The notes under the pieces are model-generated. The model had not been told where the DNA came from and did not search any database. It saw nothing but the letters and a program-made list of their open reading frames with translations. A stretch of 64,000 nt of DNA, taken from NCBI GenBank assembly GCA_017532885.1, contig JAFXIS010000080.1:1-64000 (forward strand), given 5' to 3'. Positions within the stretch are counted from its first letter, which is position 1; the number at the start of each line of letters is the position of its first letter. This stretch comes from Alistipes sp. (GTDB lineage Bacteria > Bacteroidota > Bacteroidia > Bacteroidales > Rikenellaceae). Of this stretch, positions 1 through 7,399 are shown in pieces. The position numbers and the translations under genes were made by a program.

Positions 1-115
1 TATACACCCAATATTTGGAATAGCAAAAGATATTCAGAAAGATTTAGATTTACTCTGCACTTTAGATAGTATATGATTATCAGTGATTTGCAATTTTATG
101 ATATTTCTTGAAAGT

Positions 116-142
116 GTAGGTTCGAGAGCCTCCCTCTCCGCA
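116..142 (+). other. tRNA 3'-end-like sequence, possible att remnant
   Basis: The stretch contains GGTTCGAG followed by CCTC and CTCTCCGCA, which resembles the T-loop, T-stem 3' side and acceptor 3' side of a bacterial tRNA-Ser. No matching 5' acceptor (GGAGAGG) or anticodon arm lies in the preceding 115 bases, and the T-stem does not close properly, so this is not a working tRNA. Integrative elements of Bacteroidales often duplicate a tRNA 3' end at their junction, so an attachment-site remnant is one explanation; chance is another. A short open frame (bases 2-76, 24 codons then TGA) just upstream could be the end of a gene cut by the window, but I do not recognise it. Confidence 0.25.
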
Positions 143-162
143 TCAAGCGGAAAAATTTGCAC

Positions 163-188
163 GACTCGCATTTGCGAGTCTTTTTTTT
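163..188 (+). terminator. Rho-independent terminator
   Basis: GACTCGC and GCGAGTC form a 7-bp stem with a 4-nt loop, followed by eight T. It would end a transcript entering from the left edge. Confidence 0.6.
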
Positions 189-235
189 GACAAACGGTCA
201 TCGGTAAATTCATTTACCAGTGGCCGTTTGTCAAA
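186..235. repeat. Near-perfect 50-nt inverted repeat
   Basis: TTTGACAAACGG (186-197) is exactly complementary to 224-235, and the inner bases continue pairing (G203-T209 with A212-C218) with only two GU wobbles and one mismatch, leaving a 2-nt loop. The stem is about 24 bp. It directly follows the T-tract of the preceding terminator. It may be a second terminator, a MITE-like or REP-like element or a cruciform; nothing in it codes for protein. Confidence 0.55.
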
Positions 236-270
236 TAAAAGTTAGTTGCGGCTTTGCCGATACTCGTGCA

Positions 271-345
271 AATTTTTCTGCTTGCAAGTTAAGGAGTAAA
301 GGGAAAGGCGACCGAATGGGAGCCAATCCCGACCGTTTTCAAGTA
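271..345 (+). repeat. 75-bp direct repeat, copy 1
   Basis: This stretch recurs with a few substitutions and one single-base indel at 642-717; both contain TAAGGAGTAAAGGGAAAGG and end in CAAGTA. No convincing gene overlaps it. The pair suggests a genome-specific intergenic repeat rather than a gene duplication. Confidence 0.7.
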
Positions 346-363
346 CCGCCTGTTGGCGAGATT

Positions 364-396
364 GATGAAGATTGAGGCCTTACCCCAATCTTCATC
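364..396. repeat. Inverted repeat, 11-bp arms
   Basis: GATGAAGATTG at 364-374 is the reverse complement of 386-396, with a short spacer. It lies between the two 75-bp repeats and may be a structural or mobile remnant. Confidence 0.45.
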
Positions 397-570
397 TACC
401 TACGGGCTACGCCCTACGGTTGCGGCGGTTATAAATCATCCATAGGGCCCCGCGGCGAGCGCAAGGGAAAGAGTTTGCGATGCGATGCGGAAGCAGAGCA
501 TAGCAAAGTCAATCCCATGCCCTTGCAAAAAACTTTTGGCGTAGAGATATTTACATTCCCTCCCCTCTGT

Positions 571-600
571 CCCCTCCCTTTGGCAAAGGGAGGGGCTTTT
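571..600. repeat. G/C-rich hairpin followed by CTTTT
   Basis: CCCCTCCCTTT (571-581) pairs with AAAGGGAGGGG (585-595) and is followed by CTTTT. The unit CCCCTCCCTTTGG with CAAAGGGAGGGG behaves like an intergenic palindromic repeat or a terminator. No gene clearly ends just before it, which favours a repeat. Confidence 0.45.
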
Positions 601-641
601 AATCTTACGCAAATTGGGTGGTTAAAACCACTTCGTATATC

Positions 642-717
642 AATTTTTTCTGCTTGCTAATTAAGGAGTAAAGGGAAAGGCGACCGAACGGGAGCCAATC
701 CCGACCGTCTTCAAGTA
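642..717 (+). repeat. 75-bp direct repeat, copy 2
   Basis: Second copy of the repeat at 271-345, differing at a handful of positions. The bases between the two copies hold only palindromes and short shadow frames. 718-863 is AT-rich and shows no gene. Confidence 0.7.
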
Positions 718-863
718 TAAGGCGTATCAAGTCGGTTACACGATGCCGTTGCACAAATCTCATAAATAACCATTAATTACGAATTGAAAGGTAACAGCAG
801 AATCTTAATGATAGATTTTGCCACTATTTTACTCCATATAATAAACAACTAAATTGTGAAATT

Positions 864-1187
864 ATGGCAAAGATTTGTTTTCCCCACTACAAAAAGGGCG
901 AGTTTGCTTCTCTTGAAGAGGCATTAAAATTTTTGGAGCGTGAGACCTATTCCATTTCACGATATACATTGTGCGAGATTGTGCAATATAACACTTGCTA
1001 TCGCAACCACCTGCGTCGCTACGGCGTGGAGGGTTTAATACAACGCCTAATCGAGGAGGCTCCACAGCTCAATGAGGAGAAGGTTTTGCTTCATCGTCTA
1101 CGCGAATGGGCTGCCGAGGAGAAGTTGCCTATACTCTATTATAGTGGCGACGGGCTGTATATGTTGTTGGCAACTTTGCGCAACTAA
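864..1187 (+). CDS. Hypothetical protein, 107 aa
   Basis: I do not recognise this protein. It is short, soluble (no signal peptide or membrane segment), basic near the N-terminus and rich in charged helical stretches (for example LEEALKFLERE and LNEEKVLLHRLREW). The helix-rich makeup would fit a small regulatory or toxin/antitoxin-like protein, but no diagnostic motif supports that. The ATG at 864 is the first start in the frame, and codon use (GAG, CGC, ACC) resembles the neighbours, which argues that it is a real gene. It stands alone between repeat-rich DNA and the fimbrillin leader. Confidence 0.5.
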   Translation: MAKICFPHYKKGEFASLEEALKFLERETYSISRYTLCEIVQYNTCYRNHLRRYGVEGLIQRLIEEAPQLNEEKVLLHRLREWAAEEKLPILYYSGDGLYMLLATLRN

Positions 1188-1441
1188 AATCTTGGTTGGA
1201 TGGCGATACGGAATTTGAAGTCGTCGATGTCCTTTGCTATGAGTGGTATTACGAATAATCTTCGTTGGGGCAACTCCCCTTTTATGGCATGTGGCTTTGC
1301 ATCAGATATTTATCTAATTCTCCATTCAGCCGTTTTCTGTGTTGAAAACTAAATTTCAGCGAGAGCAGCAACCCCTCACCCATTTTTATCCGCAAACAGC
1401 AAAAAAAAGCCTCATAGTGAACACTTTTACGAAAAAGTTAC
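1188..1441. other. Non-coding stretch, no clear feature
   Basis: A 50-codon open frame (1200-1352) runs through part of this stretch but has no recognisable product and no start signal, so I do not call it. Nothing else is visible before the promoter at 1442. Confidence 0.4.
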
Positions 1442-1449
1442 TACCTTTG
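1442..1449 (+). promoter_or_regulatory. Bacteroidetes -7 box (TACCTTTG)
   Basis: TACCTTTG fits the TAnnTTTG -7 element of Bacteroidetes sigma-ABfr promoters. The -33 box is poor (a T-rich stretch near 1420-1426). Transcription would start near 1456, giving a leader of about 300 nt before the fimbrillin gene at 1764. Confidence 0.55.
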
Positions 1450-1462
1450 TAGTACATATTTA

Positions 1463-1710
1463 CGCGGAAAGTGTAAGTTTATTCTCGAAAGTCGAACTTA
1501 GGAACTTCGAAAAAAGCAAGAGAATAAGCGGACATCTTCTTGCGTCATACCTTTAGGTATGGCGTGGGGTTGTTGCTTATTTTATTGCTGAGGCATCCTA
1601 AGGCCAGACTTTCAAAAATAAGCATTTGGCGCCACGCTTTCCATTTCTACGCAATTATGTGCAAATAGTAAACCACTGCCTCGGCGCAGACAGTAAGAAT
1701 TTTATTTTTT
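1463..1710 (+). promoter_or_regulatory. Structured leader RNA with alternative stems, possible attenuator
   Basis: Four segments can pair in exclusive ways. A (1477-1486, GTTTATTCTC) pairs with B (1520-1529, GAGAATAAGC) over 10 bp with one GU. C (1574-1583, TGCTTATTTT) pairs perfectly with D (1615-1624, AAAATAAGCA). B can instead pair with C over 9 bp (1521-1529 with 1575-1583). A hairpin at 1542-1565 sits between B and C, and GGAAAG near 1466 can pair with CTTTCC near 1647. A terminator-like stem at 1675-1694, followed by a T-rich run (1698-1710), precedes the gene. This layout resembles an attenuator or riboswitch, or a separate small RNA; I do not recognise the family. Confidence 0.45.
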
Positions 1711-1763
1711 GAGAGAAAACATTAAAATTTTTACTTAAAATACTACAAACACACTAATTTACC

Positions 1764-2657
1764 ATGAAAAGAATGCTTTATCTTGCAGCTACGGTCTGCA
1801 TGTTGTTTGCGTCATGTACCAAAGGTACAGAAAACACAACTCCCGAACCCGAGGTAGCAAAGATTCCTATCAACCTTTCAATTGGCAAGTGGACACGCGC
1901 CAACGATGCTACATTTGACAGTGGCGACAAGGTTGGTATTTATGTCGTGAACTATAACGGCTCGACAGCCGGCAACTTGGCTGTTTCTGGCAACCATGTT
2001 GATAACATGCTCTTCACCTATGGTGGCGGCAAGTGGACTCCTGCCGAGGATATCTACTGGAAGGACCAGACCACCAAAACCGACATCTATGCCTACTATC
2101 CTTATGGTACTCCCGACAACATCCGCTCATACGCTTTCGATGTTGAGGCTGACCAGAGTGCCGAGGCTTCTTATTGGGCAAGTGACTTCTTGTGGGGCAA
2201 GGCTACGGGCGTTTCACCTACCGAGAGCGCAGTTCCTGTCACTACTCACCACTCATTAAGCAACGCCCTTATTTATGTAGTTCCGGGCGATGGTTTCGAC
2301 GCTGAGGATTTGGCTGATGCCAATATCGAGGTTAAGTTGTGCAATGTCAAGACCGGCGCGACTATCGACCTTACCACAGGAGTTGCAACCGTTACAGGCT
2401 CGGCTACCGAGATTACCCCATGGTACACCGGCGAGTACTATCGCGCTATGGTTGTTCCTCAGACTGTTGCCGACGGCAAGAATTTGGTTACCGTAAAGGC
2501 AAACGGCGTCACCTACACCTATGCTAAGGGTATGACCTTCAAGGCTAACACCCAGCACAAGCTCACCATCACCGTAAACAAGACCAGCAACGGCGTAAAT
2601 GTCGGCATTGGCGGTTGGGAGAGCGACGACGAGGACTACGGCGGCTCAGCAGAATAG
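1764..2657 (+). CDS. Fimbrillin-like lipoprotein (Mfa/FimA-type superfamily)
   Basis: 297 aa. The N-terminus (MKRMLYLAATVCMLFASC) is a lipoprotein signal with the lipobox cysteine at residue 18, so the protein should be exported and lipidated. The rest follows the pattern of Bacteroidetes fimbrillin-like proteins: a short Pro/Glu-rich linker, then IPINLSIGKWTRA, FDSGDKVGIYVVNY, a DIYWKDQTTKTDIYAYYPY block, a DFLWGKATG block and a C-terminal KLTITVNK strand. Such proteins form or decorate surface pili. It is the first of three co-directional genes that share this domain (45-nt gap to the next), so it is probably a structural partner of the peptidase fusion behind it. It has no catalytic motif. 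The long structured leader upstream suggests post-transcriptional control. Confidence 0.85.
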   Translation: MKRMLYLAATVCMLFASCTKGTENTTPEPEVAKIPINLSIGKWTRANDATFDSGDKVGIYVVNYNGSTAGNLAVSGNHVDNMLFTYGGGKWTPAEDIYWKDQTTKTDIYAYYPYGTPDNIRSYAFDVEADQSAEASYWASDFLWGKATGVSPTESAVPVTTHHSLSNALIYVVPGDGFDAEDLADANIEVKLCNVKTGATIDLTTGVATVTGSATEITPWYTGEYYRAMVVPQTVADGKNLVTVKANGVTYTYAKGMTFKANTQHKLTITVNKTSNGVNVGIGGWESDDEDYGGSAE

Positions 2658-2702
2658 TCATTCCATATTTTCGGTTTTGAGAAATCATAAAATCAAAGTA
2701 TT

Positions 2703-5700
2703 ATGAAACTTAGATATTTATTTAACATAGGTATGGCCGCCATGCTTTTGGCAGGCTGTACGCAGGAGCCCGACGGCATGGAAATCATTGCCCCCACCAC
2801 TCCTGAGATTCGCATCGATGGCTCTATCGACCAGCAGTATATCTCGCGTGTCGATGATGGAGGCTTCTGCGATGGCGACCAGATAGGTCTTTATGGCGTG
2901 AACTACACCGAAGATAACACCCTTGCCGGCGAGCTCAAAGACAACGGCAATCAGGTGAACAATGCGCGCTACACCTTCGACGAGGAGAATTGGCGCTGGG
3001 TATCTGCCGGCTCGGTATATTACAAGGATGCCGTTACCAACATCGACCTCTATGGCTACTACCCCTACGGCAAGCCCGAGAGCGTTTCGGCTTACCAGTT
3101 TGAGGTTAAGCAGGACCAGTCGGGCAAGAATGTCGAGAATGGCTATGCCATGTCGGATTTCTTGTGGGGCAAGGCTACGGGCATCGCTCCCACCGAGCAG
3201 AAAATCATGCTCTACTTCAACCACATCATGGCTTGTGCCAATGTTATCTTGAAGGAGGGCGACGGCTTTGCCGAGGGCGAGTTCGCGGCTTTGGATAAGG
3301 CTGTTTTGGTTGCCAACACCACCCGCTCAGCGCATATCGACCTCTCTACGGGCGAGGTTACCGCTACGGGTGACGCCGAGGCCGAGGGTATCGTCATGAA
3401 GCAGGGTGCCGACGGCTTCCGCGCTGTGGTTGTTCCTCAGAGCATGGAGGCTGGCGAGGTGCTGTTCCGCATCACTGTCGATGGCATCAACTATCACTTC
3501 AAGCGCGACAATGCCTTTGCTTTCGAGTCGGGCATGCAGTATAAGTTCACTATCAAGGTTTCGAAGAAGGCCGTTACGGGCAGCTACTCATTCGAGCTTG
3601 AGCAGAGCGAGATTATCGACTGGGTAGCCGATATCGAGAGCCATGGCGGCGAGGCACGCCAATACTTCGTTGTGCATCAGGACGAGCCGGGTACTTTGGG
3701 CGCAAAGATTCGCGCAACAAAGAAAAACCCCAATAAGATTAAGAACTTGAAGATTTCGGGTAAGATTGACGACCGCGACTTCCGGTTTATGAAGGATAGC
3801 ATGGAGATTTTGCAGGCTATCAACCTTAAGGAGAGCGAGATTGTTGGCTCATGGCGATATCATGTCAAAATCTGTGAAAATGGCGTTTGGGGTAATTATC
3901 ACGACGAAATCTTCCTCGGTGAGATGCCCGAAAGCGATGAGGAGTGCCACAAAGCTGTTATGGAGCGCTATCCTAATGCAGATTATTTTAACTGGAGTAG
4001 TCGCAACCAAATCAATTATGCTCACGAAATTCCGAGTAGTGCCTTTAGTGGAAAGATCTCTTTAGCATTCTTTGCATTCCCCGAGAAGGTTACCAAGATT
4101 GGCGGTAGCGCATTTAGCGGCACACTTCTTTCGGGTGCCCTAATTATCCCTAATGATGTGGTAGAGATTGGCAGTAGTGCTTTTTCTGGCACTTATATCA
4201 CCTCTCTTAAGTTGCCTCTTGGCCTTAAGATTTTGGGCGGTAGTGTTTTCTCGGGATGTACATCACTTGCAGGAGAACTCTCTTTGCCCGAAAGTTTGGA
4301 GAGTATAGGTGGTTCTTGCTTTAATGATTGTGCAATGTTGAGTGGAGAATTAGTTTTACCCAGCAAATTGACCTCTATCCCAGACAACTGTTTTAATAAT
4401 TGTAAAGGATTCACGGGTAATTTGATAATCCATGAAGGCATAACAAGCATAGGATATCAAGCTTTCCACAATATGATTGGAGTAAAGGGAACTCTTTCAC
4501 TACCAAATAGTTTAAAAACACTTTCTTACGGATCTTTCTATAATACACCATTGCAAGGTGAACTTGTGATACCGGCTCAAATACAAAAACTTCCACAGGT
4601 ATGTTTCTGTGGTACCGATTTTTCAAGTGTTACATTCGCAGAGAATAGTGAATTGCTTGTTATTGAGGGCGGTACAGGTGATGGTTCTGGCTGGAATGGA
4701 GCATTCTCAAACTGCCAAAGAATCTGTGAGCCCATAGTGTTACCAAACGGGCTTATAACCATAGAAGGTCGTGCTTTTTATAATTGTCACAATCTCCCAA
4801 GTATCGTTATACCGGAGAGTGTAAGCGTATTGGGAATCGAGGCATTTGAAAATTGTTATAATCTTTCAGCAATTACTTGTCATGCCAAGATGCCTCCAAT
4901 TTGTGGTACGGGAGCATTCAAAGGCGTTGCAAAGGATAACTTTACTTTGGAGGTGCCCGAGCAGTCGGTGGTGAAGTATCAGACCGCCAATGGTTGGAGC
5001 GATTTCCGCCGTATTGCAGCGCATTATGATTTCTCACTTTCGCGTCCCCTGCTCCGCACTCTTAATGCCGAGCACTCGGCTACCTATGTGATGCGTGCCC
5101 CTGCGGGTTATGCGTGGAGCATAGAGTCAGCACCCGAGTGGGTAACCGTAACTCCATCAAGCGGCGTAGGTAAGGTGGATGTAACCATCACCGTAGACGA
5201 AATGGCAGCCGGTGAGGCAGGAGAGTTTGAAACTTTGAAGGATGGTGCAACTTTTGCCTCTCCATCTTATACCAAGCATGCAGGTCGCAAGGGCGAGATA
5301 GTATTCAAGCTCGACGCCAAGGATTACCGCACAACAATGACCGTAGAGCAGTTCGACTACGAGTATGGCGACGGCGATGTGATTGTAAATCAGACTGCAA
5401 CGGTAGGCGATGGCGTAAATATCGTATTTATGGGTGACTGCTTCGACGCCAAGGATATTGCCGACGGCTCATATCTGGCAGGCATCGAGGAGGCTATCGG
5501 TTACTACTTCGCAATCGAGCCCTACAAGAGCTACAAGGATTACTTCAATGTCTACACCGTAGTGGGTATGTCGCCCGACACAGGTATGGGTACTGTAAAC
5601 ACCATAAAGGAGGCGAAATTCGGCTCGATGTACTCGTTGGAGGGTATCGCTCCCGACACCAAGACAACCTACGAGTATGCGATGAAGATTGACGGCATCG

Positions 5701-6365
5701 ACGAGGAGGATTTGAGCACAACTTTGGTTGTGATGGTCGAGAACACCGAGGACTACGGCGGTATCTGCTACATGTGGGGTGACGGCTCGGCAATAGCTAT
5801 CTGCCCGATGTCGCGCGACGCCTATCCTTACGACTTCCGCGGTATCGTACAGCACGAGGCGGGAGGTCACGGATTTGCAAAGTTGGGTGACGAGTATATC
5901 TACCACAACGCCTTTATCCAGACTTGTACCTGCATCTGCTGCGACCACCTCGATGAGTTCAACGCAGCGAAGGCTTTGGGTTGGTATCGCAACCTCTCGA
6001 CAAATGCCGACATGAAGACTGTGGAGTGGGCTCACTTTATCTATCATCCCGACTACTCGAACATCGTAGATATGTATGAGGGCGGATATTTCCACACACG
6101 CGGTATGTATCGCTCGGAGGCTACATCTTGTATGAACAACAACATCCCCTACTACTCGGCAATTTCACGCCAGGAGATGGTCGAGCGCATTATGCGTTAC
6201 GCAGGCGAGGAGTTCTCGTTGGAGGCGTTCTATGCAAACGATGTACGCGACGCGTCGAACAACACCACAACAACTCGCTCGGGCGAGATGAATGCCGTAG
6301 AATTGGCCGGCGCAAGCAAGCAGCTGCCTCCGAAGTATATGGGTGACAAGCCACAGCTTAAGTAA
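2703..6365 (+). CDS. Fimbrillin-like / LRR / BACON-like / IgA peptidase M64 fusion lipoprotein
   Basis: 1220 aa. Order: lipoprotein signal (Cys at residue 19); fimbrillin-like domain to about residue 293, clearly homologous to the flanking genes (DFLWGKATG, DLYGYYPYG); BspA-type leucine-rich repeats about 440-770 (repeating SAFSG, LPESLESIGGSCF and similar); a BACON-like beta domain about 775-835 (WSIESAPEWVTVTPSSG); and a C-terminal M64-type metallopeptidase from about 900 (GVNIVFMGDCFD). The metal site reads HEAGGHGFAKLGDEY (His1051, Glu1052, His1056), and a cysteine cluster CTCICC follows. M64 contains IgA-cleaving enzymes, but the substrate here is unknown. The fimbrillin domain suggests assembly with the neighbouring pilin-like proteins, putting a protease and a binding LRR on the cell surface. 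Gaps of 45 and 32 nt suggest an operon. Confidence 0.88.
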   Translation: MKLRYLFNIGMAAMLLAGCTQEPDGMEIIAPTTPEIRIDGSIDQQYISRVDDGGFCDGDQIGLYGVNYTEDNTLAGELKDNGNQVNNARYTFDEENWRWVSAGSVYYKDAVTNIDLYGYYPYGKPESVSAYQFEVKQDQSGKNVENGYAMSDFLWGKATGIAPTEQKIMLYFNHIMACANVILKEGDGFAEGEFAALDKAVLVANTTRSAHIDLSTGEVTATGDAEAEGIVMKQGADGFRAVVVPQSMEAGEVLFRITVDGINYHFKRDNAFAFESGMQYKFTIKVSKKAVTGSYSFELEQSEIIDWVADIESHGGEARQYFVVHQDEPGTLGAKIRATKKNPNKIKNLKISGKIDDRDFRFMKDSMEILQAINLKESEIVGSWRYHVKICENGVWGNYHDEIFLGEMPESDEECHKAVMERYPNADYFNWSSRNQINYAHEIPSSAFSGKISLAFFAFPEKVTKIGGSAFSGTLLSGALIIPNDVVEIGSSAFSGTYITSLKLPLGLKILGGSVFSGCTSLAGELSLPESLESIGGSCFNDCAMLSGELVLPSKLTSIPDNCFNNCKGFTGNLIIHEGITSIGYQAFHNMIGVKGTLSLPNSLKTLSYGSFYNTPLQGELVIPAQIQKLPQVCFCGTDFSSVTFAENSELLVIEGGTGDGSGWNGAFSNCQRICEPIVLPNGLITIEGRAFYNCHNLPSIVIPESVSVLGIEAFENCYNLSAITCHAKMPPICGTGAFKGVAKDNFTLEVPEQSVVKYQTANGWSDFRRIAAHYDFSLSRPLLRTLNAEHSATYVMRAPAGYAWSIESAPEWVTVTPSSGVGKVDVTITVDEMAAGEAGEFETLKDGATFASPSYTKHAGRKGEIVFKLDAKDYRTTMTVEQFDYEYGDGDVIVNQTATVGDGVNIVFMGDCFDAKDIADGSYLAGIEEAIGYYFAIEPYKSYKDYFNVYTVVGMSPDTGMGTVNTIKEAKFGSMYSLEGIAPDTKTTYEYAMKIDGIDEEDLSTTLVVMVENTEDYGGICYMWGDGSAIAICPMSRDAYPYDFRGIVQHEAGGHGFAKLGDEYIYHNAFIQTCTCICCDHLDEFNAAKALGWYRNLSTNADMKTVEWAHFIYHPDYSNIVDMYEGGYFHTRGMYRSEATSCMNNNIPYYSAISRQEMVERIMRYAGEEFSLEAFYANDVRDASNNTTTTRSGEMNAVELAGASKQLPPKYMGDKPQLK

Positions 6366-6397
6366 TTCGGGTTGAAAAATTCAAAATAAAGAGAATT

Positions 6398-7279
6398 ATG
6401 AAAAAATATATAGCATTGGCAGCCGTGGCACTTGCGGTCATGGGTTGCGAAAAGAGCGACGAGGGTGCAACCTATGCGCCCAACGAGATTCGCATCGAGG
6501 CTTCGATTCCTCAGACCCGCGTTGAGGGTGCGGCCTTCGAGGTGGGCGATAAAATGAGCCTCTATGCCGTAGAATACGACGGCGACGCAGTGGCCGAGGT
6601 GCAGCCCGCAGGTAACTACATCAATAATGCCGCAATGATTTACGACGGCCAGAAGTGGGCGGGCGAGCGCACCGTATATTGGAGCGAGAAACCTTGCGAT
6701 TTCTATGGCATGTACCCCTATCAGAAGTTAGAGGCATTGAAAGAGGTGTTGTTTGATGTCGCAACCGACCAGGACAGCGCTCCCGCAGAGGGCGAGTTGG
6801 GCGGATATGAGGCTTCAGACCTGCTCTGGGCAAAGGCCGAGAAGGTTTCACGCGAGGCAGGAAGTGTGAACTTGAAGTTCCACCACATGATGTCGCGCGT
6901 AGTGGTTAAGGTGGCAAAAGGTCCGAAATTCGAGGGCGATATACCCGATGATATCGTGACTCACATCTACAACACCGCAACAACCGCAAAGGTAAACTAC
7001 ACCATCGGCTCACTCGAGAAGTACCTCTTCAGCGAGAATAAGACCATAAAGATGCGTAAGGTAGACGAGATGACCTTCGAGGCGATTGTTGTACCTCAGT
7101 TCATCGAGCGCAATACTCCGCTGGTGGAGATTACAATGGGCGGAATCGCTTATCTGCTCGAGTACAGCCTCTCGCTGCGCCCCGGAATGCAGCACACGAT
7201 TACCGTGACACTCAACACTTCTCCCGACCAGGAGAAAATCGAGATTTCAATCGACGGCTCAACCGACGGCTGGAACTAA
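6398..7279 (+). CDS. Fimbrillin-like lipoprotein
   Basis: 293 aa. Lipoprotein signal MKKYIALAAVALAVMGC with Cys at 17, then the same fimbrillin-like layout as the two genes before it: IRIEASIPQTRVEGAAFEVG, DKMSLYAVEYDG, TVYWSEKPCDFYGMYPY, SDLLWAKAEKVS, FHHMMSRVVVKV. It starts 32 nt after the M64 fusion and is followed by a strong terminator, so it closes the operon. It is probably a structural or tip component of the same surface assembly. It is distant enough from the first gene to suggest an old duplication rather than a recent one. Confidence 0.84.
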   Translation: MKKYIALAAVALAVMGCEKSDEGATYAPNEIRIEASIPQTRVEGAAFEVGDKMSLYAVEYDGDAVAEVQPAGNYINNAAMIYDGQKWAGERTVYWSEKPCDFYGMYPYQKLEALKEVLFDVATDQDSAPAEGELGGYEASDLLWAKAEKVSREAGSVNLKFHHMMSRVVVKVAKGPKFEGDIPDDIVTHIYNTATTAKVNYTIGSLEKYLFSENKTIKMRKVDEMTFEAIVVPQFIERNTPLVEITMGGIAYLLEYSLSLRPGMQHTITVTLNTSPDQEKIEISIDGSTDGWN

Positions 7280-7297
7280 TCCTCGGTTTTACGACTG

Positions 7298-7331
7298 CAA
7301 AGTCCGCTTGGCAATTGCCGAGCGGACTTTG
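7298..7331 (+). terminator. Rho-independent terminator of the fimbrillin operon
   Basis: CAAAGTCCGCT (7298-7308) pairs with AGCGGACTTTG (7321-7331), and an inner GGCA/TGCC stem extends it. A broken T-tract follows. Confidence 0.75.
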
Positions 7332-7348
7332 TTGTTTTTACGGCTAAA

Positions 7349-7381
7349 TTTGCTATTATTTGGGAAATAATGATAATTTTG
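7349..7381 (+). promoter_or_regulatory. Promoter of the triple-AAA operon
   Basis: TTTG (7349-7352), 21 nt, then TAATTTTG (7374-7381). Transcription would start about 12 nt before the ATG at 7400, giving a very short leader. Confidence 0.6.
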
Positions 7382-7399
7382 TAGTAAAATACTACAACT

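Noticed and set aside
1200..1352. A 50-codon open frame in the gap before the fimbrillin leader
   Set aside because: No ribosome-binding site, no recognisable product, and codon use does not match real neighbours.
1470..1510. Resemblance to a yeast FRT recombination site (TTCTCGAAAGT, TAGGAACTTC)
   Set aside because: The two 13-bp inverted arms are not present as such and no recombinase is nearby; the match is partial and better explained by the RNA stems A/B.
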